DNA of 64,000 bases, from positions 18,392 to 82,391 of the forward strand of contig NZ_JABANE010000031.1 of assembly GCF_012844305.1 (NCBI RefSeq), given 5' to 3'. Within the stretch, counting starts at the first letter, position 1. Each line of letters starts with the position of its first letter. Both the position numbers and the translations under genes were made by a program. The notes under the pieces were generated by a model. That model did no database searches and was not told the DNA's origin. It saw only the letters and a list, made by a program, of their open reading frames with translations. This document shows positions 9,250 through 17,670 of the stretch, piece after piece. Origin of the DNA: Flammeovirga aprica JL-4 (GTDB taxonomy: Bacteria; Bacteroidota; Bacteroidia; Cytophagales; Flammeovirgaceae).

Positions 9250-10072
9250 GAGTTCTGAACTCACTCAACGTGTTATCGTTGGATTTTTAGGGGGCGTTGG
9301 TATGCTTGGCGCCATCTACTACGGAGTTTGGACCTATTTTATTTTATTTTTATTTATCAGTGTAGCTACCATTCTGGAGTTTTATCAACTACTACGTTTG
9401 GAAGCACACTTACCGCTTCGTACTTATGGTACTTGCTTAGGGATTCTGATTTACTGCCTTACATTTTTTATTGAATTAGATTTAATTGAAACAAAATGGC
9501 TTTATCTGGTGTTTCTCGGTTTTTCTTCCGCATACCTTATTAAGCTATACAATAAAAAAGACGACAAACCATTTAAGAACTTAGCCTATACCTTTTTGGG
9601 CGTAATGTACGTAGCCGTACCTTATTCACTGATTCATGCGTATGTATTTTTTGATACAAAATATCATTATGAAATACTTATAGGTGCCATGCTTATTTTA
9701 TGGGCCAATGATTCAGGAGCCTACTTCTCTGGTAAAACATTCGGGCGCAGAAAGCTTTTTGAAAGAGTTTCTCCAAAGAAAACCTGGGAAGGTAGTATTG
9801 GCGGTGCAGCACTTGGCGTAACAGTCAGTTTGATTTTCTCTCATTTCTTCACTTCACTTGAAGCTTGGAGATGGGTGACAATCGCTATCATTATTGTTGT
9901 AACAGGTACTTACGGTGATCTTGTTGAATCCCTTTTCAAGAGATCAATGAGTATAAAAGATTCAGGAAAAACACTGCCAGGTCATGGTGGTTTCTTAGAT
10001 AGATTTGATGGTTTACTTCTTTCAGCACCGTTTATTGCGGCGTTCTTGAAGTTATTCCCTCCAAATCTTTAA
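9233..10072 (+). CDS. cdsA: Phosphatidate cytidylyltransferase
   Basis: CdsA makes CDP-diacylglycerol from CTP and phosphatidate in the inner membrane, the branch point for bacterial phospholipids. The 279-residue protein has about eight hydrophobic segments. The C-terminal family signature is visible as PGHGGFLDRFDGLLLSAP, preceded by PKKTWEGSIGG and GDLVESLFKR. The start at 9233 (MFNLNKSSELTQR) is preferred over an in-frame ATG 48 bases upstream, because the extra residues would be charged and not family-like. The gene overlaps DUF2007 and is followed by a strong terminator. Confidence 0.92.
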   Translation: MFNLNKSSELTQRVIVGFLGGVGMLGAIYYGVWTYFILFLFISVATILEFYQLLRLEAHLPLRTYGTCLGILIYCLTFFIELDLIETKWLYLVFLGFSSAYLIKLYNKKDDKPFKNLAYTFLGVMYVAVPYSLIHAYVFFDTKYHYEILIGAMLILWANDSGAYFSGKTFGRRKLFERVSPKKTWEGSIGGAALGVTVSLIFSHFFTSLEAWRWVTIAIIIVVTGTYGDLVESLFKRSMSIKDSGKTLPGHGGFLDRFDGLLLSAPFIAAFLKLFPPNL

Positions 10073-10129
10073 GATCCCAATCTAAAGGAAATAAAATCAG
10101 TATATGAAAAGGTTGTATTCTGATTCAAA

Positions 10130-10164
10130 GAGCATCAAATCGTTTCGGTTTGATGCTTTTTTTT
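10130..10164 (+). terminator. Terminator of cdsA
   Basis: Stem AGCATCAAA (10131-10139) and TTTGATGCT (10149-10157), followed by a T run. The same arm sequence recurs in the terminator behind tRNA-Ser at 11044. Confidence 0.85.
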
Positions 10165-10240
10165 GTGTATCTTTTTACTGTATTCAAGTGAAGTTCTGTT
10201 TAGTACTTACTTTTATTTTAATAACTATAGAATCTACAAT

Positions 10241-10780
10241 ATGGGATATGGAATAATGCCCTATAGAATCGACTTAGGGTACATCAAAACATGCTATGGA
10301 GTAAATGATGAGGGAGTCAAAAAAGACTTGATTCAGAAAGCTTCCTATGACCTTAAGAGGATTGATGAGAACCTCGAAATAGAAGATGGGTGGGAGAAAG
10401 CAATTAATATCTTAACCGAATTTTTAGAGGGTAAAGCATCAAAGGAAGTTTACAGCGGTGCGAAGCATTGGTACATACTCGAAAGTCTTATCAAAATACT
10501 TGGCTTTCCATGTGATAACTCCAATTGGTATCCTACCAGCATTGATCCCCTTTTCAATTTCAATGAATTTAAGATGTACACCATCGACAGCGAAAATAAA
10601 ATCAACATTCCCGCTCCTGATGATTTCCCCGTTGTTTTTACTATCGAAAGAGCTCATTTCAACACCGCTCTCAATTCCATGAAAAATAGCGAATATGAGG
10701 AAGATCAAATCCTGCAATTTATAAAATGGGTAGAGTTAGCTCGAGAAAAAAATCAGGATCTGGTTTTATACTATTACTAA
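10241..10780 (+). CDS. Small cytoplasmic protein, probably DUF7691-like
   Basis: The 179-residue protein starts MGYGIMPYRIDLGYIKTCYG. An upstream ATG at 10163 would add a hydrophobic, non-conserved extension, so 10241 is preferred. The opening YGIMPYRIDL and the WYPTSIDP region recall the uncharacterised DUF7691 family, which I recognise only tentatively. There is no signal peptide or membrane segment. It lies between two near-identical terminators and just before tRNA-Ser. Together with the neighbouring immunity-like gene it forms a small accessory patch. Confidence 0.7.
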   Translation: MGYGIMPYRIDLGYIKTCYGVNDEGVKKDLIQKASYDLKRIDENLEIEDGWEKAINILTEFLEGKASKEVYSGAKHWYILESLIKILGFPCDNSNWYPTSIDPLFNFNEFKMYTIDSENKINIPAPDDFPVVFTIERAHFNTALNSMKNSEYEEDQILQFIKWVELAREKNQDLVLYYY

Positions 10781-10890
10781 AAATCACAGTAAAAAAGACA
10801 TTTTGAGGCTGAAAATAGAAATCACCACATTTTTAAAATACTATATTACAGCATTTTAATATTTTTATTGAAAATTTATTTCAAAAACAT

Positions 10891-10921
10891 TTGCCAGTTT
10901 AAAAATAAACCTACATATTTG
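10891..10921 (+). promoter_or_regulatory. Bacteroidota-type promoter of tRNA-Ser
   Basis: TTG at 10891-10893, a 20-base spacer, then CATATTTG at 10914-10921, one mismatch from TAnnTTTG. The predicted start of transcription falls about 20 bases before the tRNA. Confidence 0.55.
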
Positions 10922-10949
10922 CACCCGCTATCACACAAAGATAGCACAT

Positions 10950-11034
10950 AGAGAGTTGGCAGAGTGGTCGAATGCGGTGGTCTTGAAAACCATTGTACCG
11001 CGAGGTACCGGGGGTTCGAATCCCTCACTCTCTG
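10950..11034 (+). tRNA. tRNA-Ser (anticodon UGA)
   Basis: The 85-nt cloverleaf has a 7-bp acceptor stem (AGAGAGT with ACTCTCT), D arm GCAGAGTGGTCGAATGC, and an anticodon loop around CTTGAAA giving UGA. It has the long variable arm typical of class II tRNAs (GTACC GCGA GGTAC) and a T arm around GGTTCGAATCC. The 3' CCA is not encoded. A T-rich terminator follows after 10 bases. Confidence 0.95.
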
Positions 11035-11043
11035 CAAACACAG

Positions 11044-11075
11044 AGCATCAAATCGAAAGGTTTGATGCTTTTTTT
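11044..11075 (+). terminator. Terminator of tRNA-Ser
   Basis: Stem AGCATCAAA (11044-11052) and TTTGATGCT (11061-11069) with a T run; the arms are identical to those of the cdsA terminator. Confidence 0.85.
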
Positions 11076-11152
11076 ATGCCCAAATTTTAATAAAAAAATA
11101 CCACCTTGAATAAGTGGTATTTGATTACAAATGCTATATATAATTCTACTTT

Positions 11153-12220
11153 CTAGACAGAATACAAGACTTCATTTTCATTTTCTTCAACTAAAATGAT
11201 AAAATCGATACATAAAGAAACTATTTCTTCGTTTTCATTGACTCCCCAAAGTGCCGGATAAGAACCATCTCCATCACCATCAGTAATAACACAGTCATTT
11301 TTATTCTCTAATGTGATCAATTGCGTTCCTCCAACTCTTGACCATTTATTAAACTCATACTCTTTTTGTGCAAAAGTGAGTTTCGTTAAATCTCCTGCAT
11401 CGAAAATAGCTAAATTTCCAGCATCAACTGTATAAATACCATAGCCATTCAATGTGTTTGCCGCATACCACTTCACTGCCTTTTCATCTGAAAATAACAC
11501 TCGTACGCCTATACTTTTACCAAATGCGGTTAACGATTCTACTTTGTATTGACCCGGTTTTACTTTAATATGTAAGGGTTCAAAATCTTTAAAATCATAA
11601 CCAATATCTAATATCGACATGACACCTGTTTGCAGGTTCAAATTACCTACTGTATTAATTTCTGTTACACCTTCTCCAAACCTTTTGGTTTCCACTTTTC
11701 TTCCATGCTGGAAAAGTATATTCTCATTTAGGTCAAGTTGATCTATAACTTTTAGAAAGGGAGCACTCTCTGAACACTTGGAGAATATTTCTTGTTGATG
11801 TTGATCCGAAACCATCAGAGTATGAGGATGGTTTGCATGTACATCTATAGACTGAATCAACCAATTATTATCTATGAGTTTTAGCTTAAAAAAAAGAAAA
11901 CTATCTGAATACCTTGTTTCATATTCCGTCTTTGTAATAACATCGGCCTCACCTTCTTTTATTTTTACATCCAATATTTCTGTAAAATCTTTATGTATAC
12001 GAGGTTGTGAATGAGTAAAAGATCCCTGTGTCTCTGATCCACAGTTTTCAAGAAAATGTGATTTATCAACCTCATTGACCATTTCTCTCCAAACCTCAAA
12101 ATCAAAATCTTTTTTATCATTCTTTTGATGATTATCTGAAATGGTTTTCCACTGTTTGTACCAGTGTTCCGTGAAAAGTTTCACTCTAGCTTCTGGAGAA
12201 GCTGCTATTCTCTTATCCAT
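11153..12220 (-). CDS. NTF2-fold immunity-like domain fused to DUF4241
   Basis: The 355-residue protein has no signal peptide. Residues about 1-135 (EARVKLFTEHWYKQWKT through WLIQSIDVHANHPH) resemble the NTF2-fold immunity family found beside polymorphic toxins. The C-terminal 200 residues match DUF4241, ending YPALWGVNENEEIVSLCIDF. DUF4241 is often found in the same toxin-immunity setting. No toxin gene lies beside it, so it may be an orphan immunity protein protecting against a neighbour's effector. Both domain calls come from recognition rather than a search. It is transcribed alone, converging on tRNA-Ser. Confidence 0.65.
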   Translation of the reverse strand: MDKRIAASPEARVKLFTEHWYKQWKTISDNHQKNDKKDFDFEVWREMVNEVDKSHFLENCGSETQGSFTHSQPRIHKDFTEILDVKIKEGEADVITKTEYETRYSDSFLFFKLKLIDNNWLIQSIDVHANHPHTLMVSDQHQQEIFSKCSESAPFLKVIDQLDLNENILFQHGRKVETKRFGEGVTEINTVGNLNLQTGVMSILDIGYDFKDFEPLHIKVKPGQYKVESLTAFGKSIGVRVLFSDEKAVKWYAANTLNGYGIYTVDAGNLAIFDAGDLTKLTFAQKEYEFNKWSRVGGTQLITLENKNDCVITDGDGDGSYPALWGVNENEEIVSLCIDFIILVEENENEVLYSV

Positions 12221-12392
12221 AATTTATGACATATAATTTGCTCAATTAATGATGTTCAAAGATAAAGCCAATACGCTTTAGCGAATAGTTTATGATGATT
12301 TTAAAGTTACCTGTTATTACTAATAAAAAAGTTCGTTATATTACTTCTGTATATTAAATAAGTACTAGGACAAAAATTTTGAATTACCACAA

Positions 12393-12977
12393 ATGTTAAG
12401 CAAACTACTTCAATTCTTTAGTTCTTCTTCTAAAGAAACTGCACCTAGCATAAAACCTAATGGGCAAAACCTTCAAATGACTGAAGTGGATATTCCTGAA
12501 GACAGTGAGGCGGTTATAATGCCAAAAATGATGGATGATATGAAATCAGCCATTATTTCTAAATGGCATGTGAAACTTGGTGACATTGTGAAAGTGGGAG
12601 ACATCCTTGCTGACGTGGAAACCGACAAAGCGACAATGGAATTAGAAAATTATGAAGCTGGTGAAGTCACTTATCTAAATCCCAAGAAAGAAGTTTTGGT
12701 CAATGATATCATTATGGTTATCTATAATCCTAATCGTAAAAAAGAGAATGAAGAAGACCTTGTCCGTATTCCTGCATTAAGTCCTGATATCGACAAAGTC
12801 ACTATCACAAAATGGCATGTGAAAGAAGGTGACCATGTCAATATTAATGATGTTTTGGTAGAAGTTGAATCTGATAAAGCTACTTTTGAGATTGTGGCTG
12901 AACGTGAGGGTGTAATTAAAGCCTTAACTATCAATAAAGAGGTAAAAGTGGGAGCTCCAATATTGAAATATAAATAG
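12393..12977 (+). CDS. Stand-alone protein with two lipoyl/biotinyl domains
   Basis: The 194-residue protein has two consecutive lipoyl-type domains (about residues 35-115 and 125-194). Each carries the modified-lysine motif of E2 subunits: VETDKATMELE in the first and VESDKATFEIV in the second. The linker is short and charged (NRKKENEEDL). Dihydrolipoyl acyltransferases carry such domains ahead of a peripheral-subunit-binding and a catalytic domain; here the reading frame ends after the second lipoyl domain and nothing catalytic follows. The N-terminus is polar and Ser-rich, not a signal peptide. It may serve as a free swinging arm or a lipoate carrier; this is inference. Confidence 0.8.
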   Translation: MLSKLLQFFSSSSKETAPSIKPNGQNLQMTEVDIPEDSEAVIMPKMMDDMKSAIISKWHVKLGDIVKVGDILADVETDKATMELENYEAGEVTYLNPKKEVLVNDIIMVIYNPNRKKENEEDLVRIPALSPDIDKVTITKWHVKEGDHVNINDVLVEVESDKATFEIVAEREGVIKALTINKEVKVGAPILKYK

Positions 12978-13069
12978 AAACGTTGCCTGTTATATAACTG
13001 ATCAAGAGAGATACAATATTACTGTTTGGTTTAGGTGATTGTATCAAAATCCCATCGCTGAATAGTACT

Positions 13070-13126
13070 TAAAAAAAACGTAGCAGGCTACGCGTCTACG
13101 GAGAGTAGAAACGTAGCCTGCTACGT
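13070..13126 (-). terminator. Strong terminator with nested stem after the Reg_prop-SpoIIE gene
   Basis: A perfect 15-bp stem (ACGTAGCAGGCTACG at 13078-13092 with 13112-13126) encloses a second small stem (TCTAC/GTAGA). On the minus strand it is followed by eight T residues. It ends transcription of the large sensor gene and may also block read-through from the di-lipoyl gene. Confidence 0.8.
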
Positions 13127-13157
13127 AAATGCTTATTTATATTATTAGAAAAGAGGA

Positions 13158-16100
13158 TTAGAATCCAATACCGACTAAAGTAATATCATCTCGTTGTTCT
13201 TCATTTTGCTTAAAGAACTCAAGTTCTCTTTGAATATTTTCAAACTGTGTATTAAAGTCCAATGCAGAATTACTATTGAGCATTTCTAAGAATCTCACTT
13301 TACCAAACTTCTTACGGTCTGTTCTATTTTGATCTACAAATCCATCAGAAGCTAAATAAATACTATCTTCAGGAAGTATGGTCAACATATGTTTTTCAAA
13401 CTTTACATCTGCTTTTCTTGAAGATCCAATTGACTTTTTGGTTGTAGGATAGACAGTGATTTCTTTTTGGAAATTATCATAATGGTATAAAGGTGTTTTG
13501 GCTCCTGCAAATTCCAAAATGGTCAATCCACCTTGAGGCATGAATTTACAAATAATCAAGTCCATTCCTGCATCCTTGAAGGTGTCATCATCACGGAAAG
13601 CATTGTAGATTTTATCATGCAGTTTATCAAGAATACTGCTCACATCCTCCATTTTTTGCTCTCTGATCAAGTTATTCAAAATCGATGAGCCAATCATTGA
13701 CATAAATCCTCCAGGTACGCCATGCCCTGTACAATCTGCCACCACAAAATAAGTGTGTGCTTTTTCTTGATGCAACCAAACAAAATCACCAGAGACCAGA
13801 TCTTTCGGAAGGTATAAGCTGAAGATATTTTTGAAAGCTTTTCTTAAATCACGTTCTGATGGAAGTATGGCTTTTTGAATAGTTTTCGCATAACGAATAC
13901 TATCTATCAGCTTATTATTGGTCTCTGTAATCAGATCATTCTTTTTCAGTAAAGACTCCCTCTGCATTTCTAATTCTTCATGCTGTTCTTCCAATTTGGC
14001 ATTATTCGACATGATTTCATCATGAGCACTTTGAAGGTCAACCGTACGTTCTTTGACCAATGTCTGCAATAATTTCTTACTCTTTTTATAGGAATAAACT
14101 TTGTATTGATAGAAAGCTATAGCCAATATGATCAAGATAATAGCAGACATAAGTCTAAACCACGTCGTTTCCCACCATGGAGGTAAGATCTTAATCTTCA
14201 TTTCCGTGATGACAGGGTTGAATTTACCGTCATTGTTTGATCCTTGCACCATAAACGTATATTCTCCAGCGTCAAGGTTGGTGTAATTTACCCATCTATT
14301 TTCAGCTGTTACTTCAAACCAATCCTTGTCAAAGCCCATTAATTTATAGGAGTACTTATTTCTAAGTGGAGAGGCATAATGTAAAGCGGCAAATTCAAGT
14401 GAGAAGTTTTTCTCATCATGATCAAGTACCAAAGAATTGGTTAGAGATATATTTTTCTCTAGAATCACTTCTCCTTTCACAGAATCTCCAACATGTACAA
14501 TTTTATTGAAGAGTTTAAAATTGGTAAAAACAACAGACGGAACAAAAGTGTTTTCTTTGATTTTATCCGGTTCAAACATAGTGATACCATTCACTCCGCC
14601 AAATAGCATGAAACCGTCCTTGGTTTTCGATTTAGAGAGGTCTTGGAATTCATTGCCTTGCAATCCATCACTACGGTCGTAATTCGTTATTTCAAATGTC
14701 TCTTCATGTATTTTGGATAAACCATTGTTGGTGGAAATCCAGATGTGATTTTTGTCATCACTCAAAAGACCTTTAATTGTATTATTTGGTAATCCATTGG
14801 CGTCTGTAAACCTGACAAATTTATTTTCTTTCGCTATAAATTTATTCAAGCCTCCACCCATTGTACCCACCCAAAGGTCTCCATTTTTTGTAGGCAATAA
14901 GTCTAGGATATAATCCTGACTGATACTGTTTTTATTATTTATATCATTTTCGTAGACCACAACTTGAGGATTGTCTTCATAAATTTGATCTACTGGAATT
15001 TTATTCAAACCACTCGCTGTACCTACCCAAATATTACCAAAGCTGTCCTCTTGAATACTTCTTATGATTTCACTATTCAACTGTCCTTCTTGTTGTGTAG
15101 TGGGCAATTGTACAACAGCTGTAAGATCTAAATTATCATTCATCCTGAACAAACCTTTGCCGTAGCTTCCCACCCAAACTAAACCTCTGCTGTCTTGAAA
15201 GAGTGTCATAATCGATGAAAAATCATATTCCACTTTATGTACTCTTTCAGCCAATGGAATATTTTTATCAGCATTAAGGTCAGTCACAAATAATCCTCCA
15301 CGTGAACCAATCAAGATCTTTTTCTTCCCAATACACTCCGCTTCAATGATGGCATAAACCTTATTGATTTCTTCAAAATGCTGGAATTGATCATAGTTTT
15401 GATTCGGAGGTAAATAATTTAATCCTTTCGTTCCTGTTCCTGCCCAAAGACCGCCTTTACTATCTCCCAGTAAACCACGTGTAGCATTGGCGAGTAAACT
15501 GCCTTTCGTTCCTACTTTTTTGATGTGGAAGAATGGTTTGCGGTAAACATCCAATTTATTAACACCACCTTCTACTGTACCAATCCACAACGTTCCTTGC
15601 TTGTCTTTATATAGCTTAAAAATATCACTATTATTTAGGCTATGTTCATTGTAAATGTTCTCCTTATATTTTGCTTTAAACTTTAAATTTCCTTTTTCAT
15701 CATAATCCATCTCCACCAACCCTTCGCGAGTTGCTATCCACAGTACTTCTTTGTCATTGGTAAATTCTAAATCATTGACACCTCCATAAGCAAGTACAGA
15801 AAAGTAGGATTTACCTGTTTCTTTATCTTTAAACTCATAATTAAGACCCGCGTTAGTTCCCAGCAAAAGTCTTCCGTTTTTATCTTCCACTATATCACTG
15901 ACCAATCCTGTTGTCTTATAAGTTTCGAAGACAAAGTCTCCATTCAGCTCGCTTTTTAAGCGATACAAGGCTGCAGCACTACCGCCAAACCATAATTCTC
16001 CAGCTTTTGACTCATAAACGCATGACACTTTCTTTGGATATTTATCACTTGCATGAAGATTAATGGACTTAAAACTTCTTTTTTCTATTGGAAGATTTAA

Positions 16101-17351
16101 ATCCAATAAATCTATACCCTTAGAGTGAGTGACCCATAATCTATTTTTCGAATCAATCAGTAAATCTGTGATATGATCACTTGTGATACTATTTGGATCT
16201 TCAGGGTCGTTCTTATACACCACAAACTCTTGTAATGCCTTATTGAACATATTAAGTCCACCTCCTGATGTCCCCACCCAAAGGTTGCCGTCTATATCTT
16301 CATCAATCGCATAAATCAGATTACTGCTGATCGATGATTTGGAAGAGCCTTGATTGTCTTTTTTATAAACCTTAAAACTATAACCATCATATTTGTTGAG
16401 TCCATCATAAGTGCCAAACCACATAAAACCTTGGTGATCCTGAAAAATTGTAGGAATAGAGTTTTGAGAAAGGCCATTGTTGGTTGTTATCTGTTCAAAA
16501 AACTTCAATGAACTGATGGAAGGTTGTTGCTGATAAAATCCTATTCTTTTTACCCACTGATCTGCAACGGGAGTTACCGCCATATTATTGATTTCAATCG
16601 ATCCGCCCTCTTCTGTAAAGGCAACAACATCAATTTCTTTGACCTCATTGTTTGTTGATTTAAAAACAAGAGCATATTGCTGGTCTTCCGATTGATCGAT
16701 CTCTATATGTAAATTATCAAGTTGAGCACCTCTTAAAGAAACAAGAGCTTTTGATGCCGTATTATGATTAGTGGCATTAAAAGTAACTTGATAATATTTG
16801 TGGGGTAAAATCGGTACTTTCTTAGAGACAGATGCTTTTCCTTTCATTTTCAAATAAAAAGAACTCTCTTCTGTCTTTGTAATAACATCGCCTTCTAAAT
16901 GATCCCATTTTTTTTGATCGAAAAGATTACTTTGCCTTAAGTGGAAAGGAATTTTTTTCTTCGCAATAACATACTTGCGGACTAATTTATTTTGAGCCCA
17001 TTTCTTATTCGGCTCAGTATAAAAGCATTCAATGTAATACCCTTTATTTTCTTTCAGGTTATTTTTTACCTGAACAGGCACGAACGTAATATTCTTTCCT
17101 AATTGTGCGTCTTGCCTTCCGTAACCTATAGTGTTGTTATCTTTATCCTTCACAGCAATGTTGATAAATTGCTTTTTTGAGCTGTGATATTCCACTGGGA
17201 TAAAAACTCTATAGCCTATCTTGACGAGGTTTGATGAAGTAAAAAAGGCGAGTGAGTCTTTACCTACATCTACTTTTTTGTAAGAAGAAAAACCAAGTGT
17301 AGTTAGAATAATAGTTACAAGAGCTAATAATTTTATTCTAGTTAATTTCAT
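13158..17351 (-). CDS. Reg_prop/Y_Y_Y two-component-type sensor fused to SpoIIE (PP2C) phosphatase
   Basis: This 1397-residue exported and membrane-anchored signalling protein has a signal peptide (residues 1-22) and then an N-terminal all-beta region. A long beta-propeller of Reg_prop repeats starts near residue 290 (NGLSQNSIPTIFQDHQG, FMWFGTYDGLNKYDG and many later WIGT repeats). A Y_Y_Y domain (YSYKLMGFDKDW) is followed by a transmembrane helix (LMSAIILIILAIAFYQYKVY) and a coiled coil. The SpoIIE-type phosphatase spans about 1180-1397 with metal residues in SGDFVW, VADCTGHGVPGG, LASDGFVDQN and QRDDITLV. Propeller and Y_Y_Y modules usually precede a histidine kinase; here the output is phosphatase. 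It probably senses a periplasmic ligand and dephosphorylates a cytoplasmic partner. Confidence 0.88.
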   Translation of the reverse strand: MKLTRIKLLALVTIILTTLGFSSYKKVDVGKDSLAFFTSSNLVKIGYRVFIPVEYHSSKKQFINIAVKDKDNNTIGYGRQDAQLGKNITFVPVQVKNNLKENKGYYIECFYTEPNKKWAQNKLVRKYVIAKKKIPFHLRQSNLFDQKKWDHLEGDVITKTEESSFYLKMKGKASVSKKVPILPHKYYQVTFNATNHNTASKALVSLRGAQLDNLHIEIDQSEDQQYALVFKSTNNEVKEIDVVAFTEEGGSIEINNMAVTPVADQWVKRIGFYQQQPSISSLKFFEQITTNNGLSQNSIPTIFQDHQGFMWFGTYDGLNKYDGYSFKVYKKDNQGSSKSSISSNLIYAIDEDIDGNLWVGTSGGGLNMFNKALQEFVVYKNDPEDPNSITSDHITDLLIDSKNRLWVTHSKGIDLLDLNLPIEKRSFKSINLHASDKYPKKVSCVYESKAGELWFGGSAAALYRLKSELNGDFVFETYKTTGLVSDIVEDKNGRLLLGTNAGLNYEFKDKETGKSYFSVLAYGGVNDLEFTNDKEVLWIATREGLVEMDYDEKGNLKFKAKYKENIYNEHSLNNSDIFKLYKDKQGTLWIGTVEGGVNKLDVYRKPFFHIKKVGTKGSLLANATRGLLGDSKGGLWAGTGTKGLNYLPPNQNYDQFQHFEEINKVYAIIEAECIGKKKILIGSRGGLFVTDLNADKNIPLAERVHKVEYDFSSIMTLFQDSRGLVWVGSYGKGLFRMNDNLDLTAVVQLPTTQQEGQLNSEIIRSIQEDSFGNIWVGTASGLNKIPVDQIYEDNPQVVVYENDINNKNSISQDYILDLLPTKNGDLWVGTMGGGLNKFIAKENKFVRFTDANGLPNNTIKGLLSDDKNHIWISTNNGLSKIHEETFEITNYDRSDGLQGNEFQDLSKSKTKDGFMLFGGVNGITMFEPDKIKENTFVPSVVFTNFKLFNKIVHVGDSVKGEVILEKNISLTNSLVLDHDEKNFSLEFAALHYASPLRNKYSYKLMGFDKDWFEVTAENRWVNYTNLDAGEYTFMVQGSNNDGKFNPVITEMKIKILPPWWETTWFRLMSAIILIILAIAFYQYKVYSYKKSKKLLQTLVKERTVDLQSAHDEIMSNNAKLEEQHEELEMQRESLLKKNDLITETNNKLIDSIRYAKTIQKAILPSERDLRKAFKNIFSLYLPKDLVSGDFVWLHQEKAHTYFVVADCTGHGVPGGFMSMIGSSILNNLIREQKMEDVSSILDKLHDKIYNAFRDDDTFKDAGMDLIICKFMPQGGLTILEFAGAKTPLYHYDNFQKEITVYPTTKKSIGSSRKADVKFEKHMLTILPEDSIYLASDGFVDQNRTDRKKFGKVRFLEMLNSNSALDFNTQFENIQRELEFFKQNEEQRDDITLVGIGF

Positions 17352-17635
17352 TTCCTTTAATAAGAGTATTTAAAAAATCTTTGTTAGTGTTTGTTGAACA
17401 AAGTGCGTATAATTTAATAGTGTAGTAAAAAGTTATGGTTTTAATCCTCCTTATAGGGGCGAATAAGTTTTTTTTCTTCAGATTCGAAATTATACCCCCC
17501 TTATTTCAAAATTTCCTCTCCCTTTAAATCGTGAATTGAACTGTATACAGCATGAGTAGTAAGTATTTATAAAAGAAGACAAAACGTATCTACGATTACT
17601 TCTATACTTATTATTCTCCCCTCATTCATGTACAA
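17352..17635. other. Intergenic region upstream of the Reg_prop-SpoIIE gene
   Basis: This AT-rich stretch must hold the minus-strand promoter of the sensor gene. I see no convincing -33/-7 pair, no repeat and no small reading frame. Two pyrimidine-rich tracts (around 17446-17456 and 17512-17526) are the only notable features. Confidence 0.4.
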
Positions 17636-17668
17636 AAAAGCCTCTCACTGTATCAGCAAGAGGCTTTT
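17636..17668 (-). terminator. Terminator of the mksFEB operon
   Basis: Perfect 10-bp arms AAAAGCCTCT (17636-17645) and AGAGGCTTTT (17659-17668), with a T run on the minus strand, just after the mksB stop. Confidence 0.8.
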
Positions 17669-17670
17669 CT

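Noticed and set aside
10950..12220. Integrative element inserted at tRNA-Ser
   Set aside because: No integrase, no repeated tRNA 3' end and no mobile genes are nearby; only the terminator arms are repeated.
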